Shown here in pieces: positions 14,630 through 18,713 of a stretch of 18,713 nucleotides of DNA. The stretch's first letter is position 1. Every line of letters begins with the position of its first letter. The DNA is from G963674685 sp964591275 (lineage in GTDB: Bacteria; Lernaellota; Lernaellaia; JACKCT01), in contig CAZQAE010000090.1 of assembly GCA_964591275.1 (NCBI GenBank), positions 1 through 18,713 on the forward strand, given 5' to 3'. Made by a program: the position numbers and the translations under genes. The notes beneath the pieces were generated by a model, which worked only from the letters and a program-made list of their open reading frames with translations, searched no databases and had not been told where the DNA came from.

Positions 14630-15766
14630 TCATTTTCGCTTTTTCAAAGACTCCGCCCATCCCTTAACCATTTGATATTGCTCATCTTTATTCCTTTCAT
14701 AGCTAAGATACTTTGAATAGCAAAAATGCGCTTTTTTGTACTGTTTTAAGTTCACCTCATAGAGAATGCCGAGATTCAAAAAAGCTCGGGCGGATCGAGG
14801 GTCTTTTTTCAATATCCCTTCGAGCATCTTTTTGGCCTTGTCAACCTGCCCTGAGGCTCTATAAGCCGCGGCCAGATTTGTAGCAATTTGCGCATTGCCC
14901 GGTTCAATCTCCCGGGCTCTTTCAAAACTTTTGATCGCCTGTGAAGTTTGATTTAAGCGAAGTTGCGCTCCCCCGAGATTGATCAGAACATCGGCGTTGA
15001 AAGGATTCTTCGCGTTTGCCATGGCAAAAGCTTCGCGTGCTTTAGTCCAATCTTTCTTCCGGGCATAACAACGCCCAAGATTATGTTGCAGATTCCAATG
15101 ATTCGGATCCTCTTTCTTGATGTTGTTTAAAATGCTCAGCGCCCTATCCGTTTTTCCCATGCGCAAATAAACATCTGCGAGGTTCACATGAGCATCCACG
15201 TTCATTAAATCCTGCTCGATGACCTCTCGAAAAACTTTTTCAGCCTGCCGGGTGCGACCCATGGCCAGATCAGCTGCCCCAATATTATTCCGGGCCTCCA
15301 AATTCTTCGGATCCTTAGCGAGTACTTTTTCAAAAATCGCGCGCGCCTTGTTGTGTTCTTTCTTCGCCGCTAAAACAAGCCCGTAGGCAAACAAAGCTCT
15401 TTCATGCCTTTGATTCATACGCAGGCACCTACGCAAGGTCGTTTGAGCCTCCGCTATTTTACCCAGCTTATAAAGAGCCACGCCCAGGTTGCACCAAGCG
15501 TCCGTCATATTGGGATTTCTGACAGTCGCCTCGCGAAACATTCTTTCGGCTTTTTTTGTATCGCCTCGTTTTGCTGCGGCGACGCCGTAATTGAAAATTT
15601 TCAGATCCGAGCCAGGACCGGTCGGCAAAACGTCCATCGGTTTGCTTACCGTTTTAGCTTTTTTGCCGATCATCGACGCCGGTGACTGGAATATGGAGCA
15701 TCCCGATATCAGGCTGGCAAAAATGGCCGCGATGAAAACGATGTAAATTTTCAATCCGCTATTCAC
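14630..15766 (-). CDS. TPR-repeat lipoprotein (GltE/AglT-like)
   Basis: 378 residues, starting at a GTG codon that overlaps the stop of the preceding TPR gene by 4 bases (GTGA), which implies coupled translation. The signal sequence ends in a lipobox, LISGC, with the lipidated Cys at 23 followed by Ser, a residue that favours transfer to the outer membrane. After a short Lys/Pro linker, residues about 55-370 are a continuous array of some nine TPR units with good consensus, for example AWCNLGVALYKLGKIAEAQ, ARNNIGAADLAMGRTRQA and LQHNLGRCYARKKDWTKA. In Myxococcus, GltE (AglT) is a TPR lipoprotein acting with GltD, and the same pair order is found here. It likely anchors the complex at the inner face of the outer membrane. 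TPR similarity alone is weak evidence for orthology; the gene context carries the call. Confidence 0.82.
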   Translation of the reverse strand: MNSGLKIYIVFIAAIFASLISGCSIFQSPASMIGKKAKTVSKPMDVLPTGPGSDLKIFNYGVAAAKRGDTKKAERMFREATVRNPNMTDAWCNLGVALYKLGKIAEAQTTLRRCLRMNQRHERALFAYGLVLAAKKEHNKARAIFEKVLAKDPKNLEARNNIGAADLAMGRTRQAEKVFREVIEQDLMNVDAHVNLADVYLRMGKTDRALSILNNIKKEDPNHWNLQHNLGRCYARKKDWTKAREAFAMANAKNPFNADVLINLGGAQLRLNQTSQAIKSFERAREIEPGNAQIATNLAAAYRASGQVDKAKKMLEGILKKDPRSARAFLNLGILYEVNLKQYKKAHFCYSKYLSYERNKDEQYQMVKGWAESLKKRK

Positions 15767-18713
15767 TTTTTTGCCCCCGTGCTTGAGGCTGTCGGCATCT
15801 TTTTCATCGTCAAGTCAAACTCGCCGCCTGAAAACGCTACGCCATCCGTCACGAGGGGCGCTTCCCATTTTTTGTCTGGGTTATTTGTCTCGTAAAAATT
15901 GAGCATATTGGAACTCATATCAATCCATTTATTACGAATGCGCTCCTGGTTGCCCTTCTTAACATTTTCCAGAAAGGCGTCTATCGCCTTTTGCTTGATG
16001 GGAAAAGCAATTTCCTCAAGCTTGGTGATGTATTGATCCTCTTGCTCAGGTGAAAGCCCTTCGGGAATAGGCGCGGTAAACAAAGCCTGCGAAAATTCCC
16101 TGTTGATCATGCCGATCATGTAAGCGGCTGCGGTGAACCATTCAAAATCCGCGTAAGAAGCGACATCCTGGTAAATCGCGTTCAAATCCTTATAGCCAAG
16201 CAACAGGTTTTTCAGAATGCCCGCATCCTTTTTCAAGTCGCCGGTGAAAGCCAACGCCTGATATTGATTCCAACTCCTATCCGCCAGAATAAACTTGGCT
16301 TGCGCCGCGAATCCCTTCGCTTCAGGTATCTCCCCCGCAAACCTCTCATAAACCGCCAAACCCAATTGCAGGTTTCGCTTCGCAACGTCGTAGCCCATCT
16401 GCTCATATTGATTGGCGCCCATGCTGACGTATGCCTCGACGAGACGTGCGGGATCGTCGGTATAATTTTCGGTGAACTCACGATAGGTCATCATCGCAAA
16501 GTCAGATTGGCCATTTTCGGCGGCCGATTTTGCAGTGACAAACAATAATTCACCGGCATCCTCTGCTTCTGGAAAGGTTTGCGCGTAGCGGCGAACCTGC
16601 TCGGCGGCATTGGAATAATCTTCGTCTTTGATAGCCATGGCCGCAGCGTTGTACAGAGCGTTTTTGGCTTGAGGATGCTTCGGAAATATTGACGCGAATC
16701 GTTGATAAGCACTTTGCGCTTTTTCAATGTCAGCCAGACGCTCATAGTTGACCGCGGCATGAAAAAGGTCGTCCGCCGATTTTTCATATTTCGGATATTC
16801 ATCCGCGACCCTGACAAAATATGTATTTGCGTCGTAGAAACGATTCAGCTTGGTTTCATAGATGACCGCCATGTTATGCAACGCGGCGGGAGCATCCTTG
16901 GCGCCGGGATTTTTGTCATAGATGGCCTGGTATGCCGCGATGGCCTCGCTATGCAAATCCTGCCCGGCCAATTCGGTGGCCATAATCAATCCCGCCGTGG
17001 CGGCCATGTTTATTTCTTTTTGGCGCAGTGAGGGATCGGCTGAAAGATTTTCGCTGAGAATTGACTGGTATTTTTTCAGGTCGCCGGCTATTTTGGCGCC
17101 TTCCAACGCATAAAATTTTGAAGCATCGGCGGCTTTTGTCCGGGGATAATCGCGCATGATGGCGTTGAACTCTTCAATGGCTTCTGTGACGTGACCGAAC
17201 CAGAACAGAACGGAAGCCGCCTCATAATAAAAATCACCCGGATTCACTTTCCCTTCGGCTCTTGTCGCGTAATCCTTTAACGCGGCAATATAGACTCTGG
17301 CCGTGGGAGTGAGTGGATACTGAATGATATTCATAGCATTGATGCCGCCGCTCGACTCCGTTTCCTGCCCGGACTGGATTCGTTCGCGTTCCTCCTTGTT
17401 GGGGAGGCCGCCATCTGCTTCAACCTTTTTTTCAAGGCTCTTGACGAGGTTGAAGCGTGCATCAGCCCTTTTATCGAAGTTCTCCATCTGGGATACAATA
17501 GCGTATGACTTTGCAGCCTTCAGGTATCGTCCGGTGGCAAAATAGGCTTCGCCGAGGTTAAACTTGGCCTCGGGATATTCCTTGGCGTCGGGATAATCCT
17601 TTGTATATGTCTCGTAGCTGCTGATCGCCTTGAGATACTCCTGCCGCATTGTTTCCGTGTCTTCTTGCGCCACTGCCTTTTGCGCCTGCTCATGATGAAA
17701 AGTCGCCGAGGAATACAGCAAGACCATTCTGGTTTTGTCTGCTTTGAGTTGGTCCTTGCTCGAAGCCCTGTTATTTTGAGCCCACTGACTACGCGGACCA
17801 TAAAGAACCGCGATACGCTCACTTTCCACCATGGCTTCGTCCCATTGTCCCTCGCGACGAAGATTCTCCACCAATCTCAAATGAACCTGCGGATTTTTTG
17901 AATCATTCGGATACTTGTCCAGATACATGCGCGTGGCGATGCGACCGTTATCGTAGTCATCAGCCTCGAAATAAACATCGACCATCTTTCGCAAAATTTC
18001 CCGATTCCAGTCATCGTGTCCGCTGGTCTGAAAAAAGTTCGTGGCGCGGTCCATGCCTTCATCGCCATAATCAACGAAGGAAATGGCAATGTAGTCGATG
18101 GACTCTTTGCGAAGATCGTCGCCGCCGCCCAGCCGTTTGGTCGGATGAGATTCGTAGTATTCCAGAACCTGCACAAAATAGTCTATCGCCTGCTCAAGCG
18201 GATTTAAATTCAATACGGAAGCCAGCTTGTAATAAGTCCACCCCAGCTTATAGAGCGCCTTATCGTAAAAGGCCGAATCCTCCTTTACCAGGTGATAATG
18301 GTCAATGGCTTTCTGGTATAAGGTGCGATCAAGTTCGCTGCGGTCGAAGTAAATTTCTCCCAACCGAACATGAACCTCGGGGATGATTTCGCTGTCCGGA
18401 TATTTGTCCAGGAGCGCCTCGTAGGTCTGCATGGCCCCTGTTTCGTCATCGCTTTCCAGCAAGCAGTAGGCCAATAGGTAATAAGCCACATCGATTTTTT
18501 CATAATTGGTATAACTCTCAATAACCCTTTCGTAGATATCGATAGCCGCGCTGAAATCATAGCGAGGCAGTTCCCCCGGATCCTGCCCTGCGGACTCCGT
18601 ACGGTCGTACTCTTCCATGGACATACTGTACACTTCGTATCTTTCCTCAAAGTAGAGATAGGCTAGGCGCAAAAGGATTTCCGGGTCAACGCTGTTGCTC
18701 TGATATTCTTCAA
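15763..18713 (-). CDS. Large TPR protein, GltD/AgmU-like (N-terminus cut by window edge)
   Basis: 982 residues are visible. The frame stays open to the window edge, so an apparent TTG start at 18672 is not a true start. It consists of many TPR-like helix pairs of the tol-pal YbgF/outer-membrane lipoprotein type, with Tyr-rich repeats: IDVAYYLLAYCLLESDDETG, EVHVRLGEIYFDRSELD, DKALYKLGWTYYKLASVLN, AKFNLGEAYFATGRYLKA, AALHNMAVIYETKLNRFYDA and others. The last 230 residues are less repetitive and end in a polar Ser/Lys tail. The alternation of AIDIYERVIESY and YKLGWTYY segments is like the AgmU/GltD proteins of gliding and sporulation complexes, which are long periplasmic TPR scaffolds. The 3' end overlaps the TPR lipoprotein gene by 4 bases. 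It probably spans much of the periplasm as a scaffold for the motor. Without the N-terminus, export and lipidation cannot be checked. Confidence 0.82.
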   Translation of the reverse strand, partial: EEYQSNSVDPEILLRLAYLYFEERYEVYSMSMEEYDRTESAGQDPGELPRYDFSAAIDIYERVIESYTNYEKIDVAYYLLAYCLLESDDETGAMQTYEALLDKYPDSEIIPEVHVRLGEIYFDRSELDRTLYQKAIDHYHLVKEDSAFYDKALYKLGWTYYKLASVLNLNPLEQAIDYFVQVLEYYESHPTKRLGGGDDLRKESIDYIAISFVDYGDEGMDRATNFFQTSGHDDWNREILRKMVDVYFEADDYDNGRIATRMYLDKYPNDSKNPQVHLRLVENLRREGQWDEAMVESERIAVLYGPRSQWAQNNRASSKDQLKADKTRMVLLYSSATFHHEQAQKAVAQEDTETMRQEYLKAISSYETYTKDYPDAKEYPEAKFNLGEAYFATGRYLKAAKSYAIVSQMENFDKRADARFNLVKSLEKKVEADGGLPNKEERERIQSGQETESSGGINAMNIIQYPLTPTARVYIAALKDYATRAEGKVNPGDFYYEAASVLFWFGHVTEAIEEFNAIMRDYPRTKAADASKFYALEGAKIAGDLKKYQSILSENLSADPSLRQKEINMAATAGLIMATELAGQDLHSEAIAAYQAIYDKNPGAKDAPAALHNMAVIYETKLNRFYDANTYFVRVADEYPKYEKSADDLFHAAVNYERLADIEKAQSAYQRFASIFPKHPQAKNALYNAAAMAIKDEDYSNAAEQVRRYAQTFPEAEDAGELLFVTAKSAAENGQSDFAMMTYREFTENYTDDPARLVEAYVSMGANQYEQMGYDVAKRNLQLGLAVYERFAGEIPEAKGFAAQAKFILADRSWNQYQALAFTGDLKKDAGILKNLLLGYKDLNAIYQDVASYADFEWFTAAAYMIGMINREFSQALFTAPIPEGLSPEQEDQYITKLEEIAFPIKQKAIDAFLENVKKGNQERIRNKWIDMSSNMLNFYETNNPDKKWEAPLVTDGVAFSGGEFDLTMKKMPTASSTGAKK

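Noticed and set aside
18670..18672. A TTG start codon for the large TPR protein
   Set aside because: The frame continues in TPR-like sequence (VDPEILLRLAYLYF) to the window edge without a stop, so the gene begins outside the window.
1..18713. Mobile element, CRISPR array or phage origin for the locus
   Set aside because: No transposase, integrase, terminal repeats, spaced direct repeats or RNA genes were seen; gene order and style are uniform throughout.

Overview
The window is a single run of 16 protein genes, all on the minus strand and packed head to tail. Most gaps are under 75 bases, the longest is 102, and two junctions are 4-base stop/start overlaps. Transcription runs from high to low coordinates, and both end genes are cut by the window edge. 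No tRNA, rRNA, insertion sequence, CRISPR array, integrase or convincing internal promoter was seen. The organism is a diderm bacterium: there is a lipoprotein, an outer-membrane beta-barrel, an OPX export protein and TonB-like proteins. The nearest known relatives of the motor genes are the Agl/Glt/Nfs proteins of Myxococcus and other deltaproteobacteria, so a deltaproteobacterial-type lineage (Myxococcota, Desulfobacterota or a neighbour) is the best guess. Taxonomy cannot be fixed from this sequence.

Region A (10976-18713) encodes a trans-envelope, proton-driven machine. In transcription order it holds a very large TPR protein (GltD/AgmU-like, N-terminus outside the window), a TPR lipoprotein (GltE/AglT-like), an 85-residue secreted protein, a TolQ/ExbB-like channel protein (AglR-like), two TolR/ExbD-like stator proteins (AglQ/AglS-like), and a GltG/PglI-like protein with an FHA-like cytoplasmic part, one membrane span and a TonB-like C-terminus.

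Region B (8200-10927) is the outer-envelope exit: a small secreted helical protein of unknown function, an outer-membrane beta-barrel, and a short OPX (Wza-type) protein that lacks the helix Wza uses to cross the outer membrane.

Region C (1-8169) is a Wzx/Wzy-type polysaccharide pathway: a Wzc-type co-polymerase with tyrosine kinase domain and Tyr-rich tail, an O-antigen ligase/polymerase (Wzy-like) protein, a TPR plus jelly-roll-like protein, a glycosyltransferase-methyltransferase fusion, a GT4 glycosyltransferase and the start of another. A flippase and an initiating phosphoglycosyl transferase are not in the window.

The main point of interest is the linkage. In Myxococcus xanthus the AglRQS motor works with Nfs proteins to move a surface polymer made by the Exo pathway, and those parts are encoded at separate loci. 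Here motor, outer-membrane exit and polymer synthesis lie in one apparent operon. That suggests a dedicated machine that energises transport or deposition of one polysaccharide. A second unusual point is that one of the two TolR-like subunits has Asn where the proton-carrying membrane Asp is expected.
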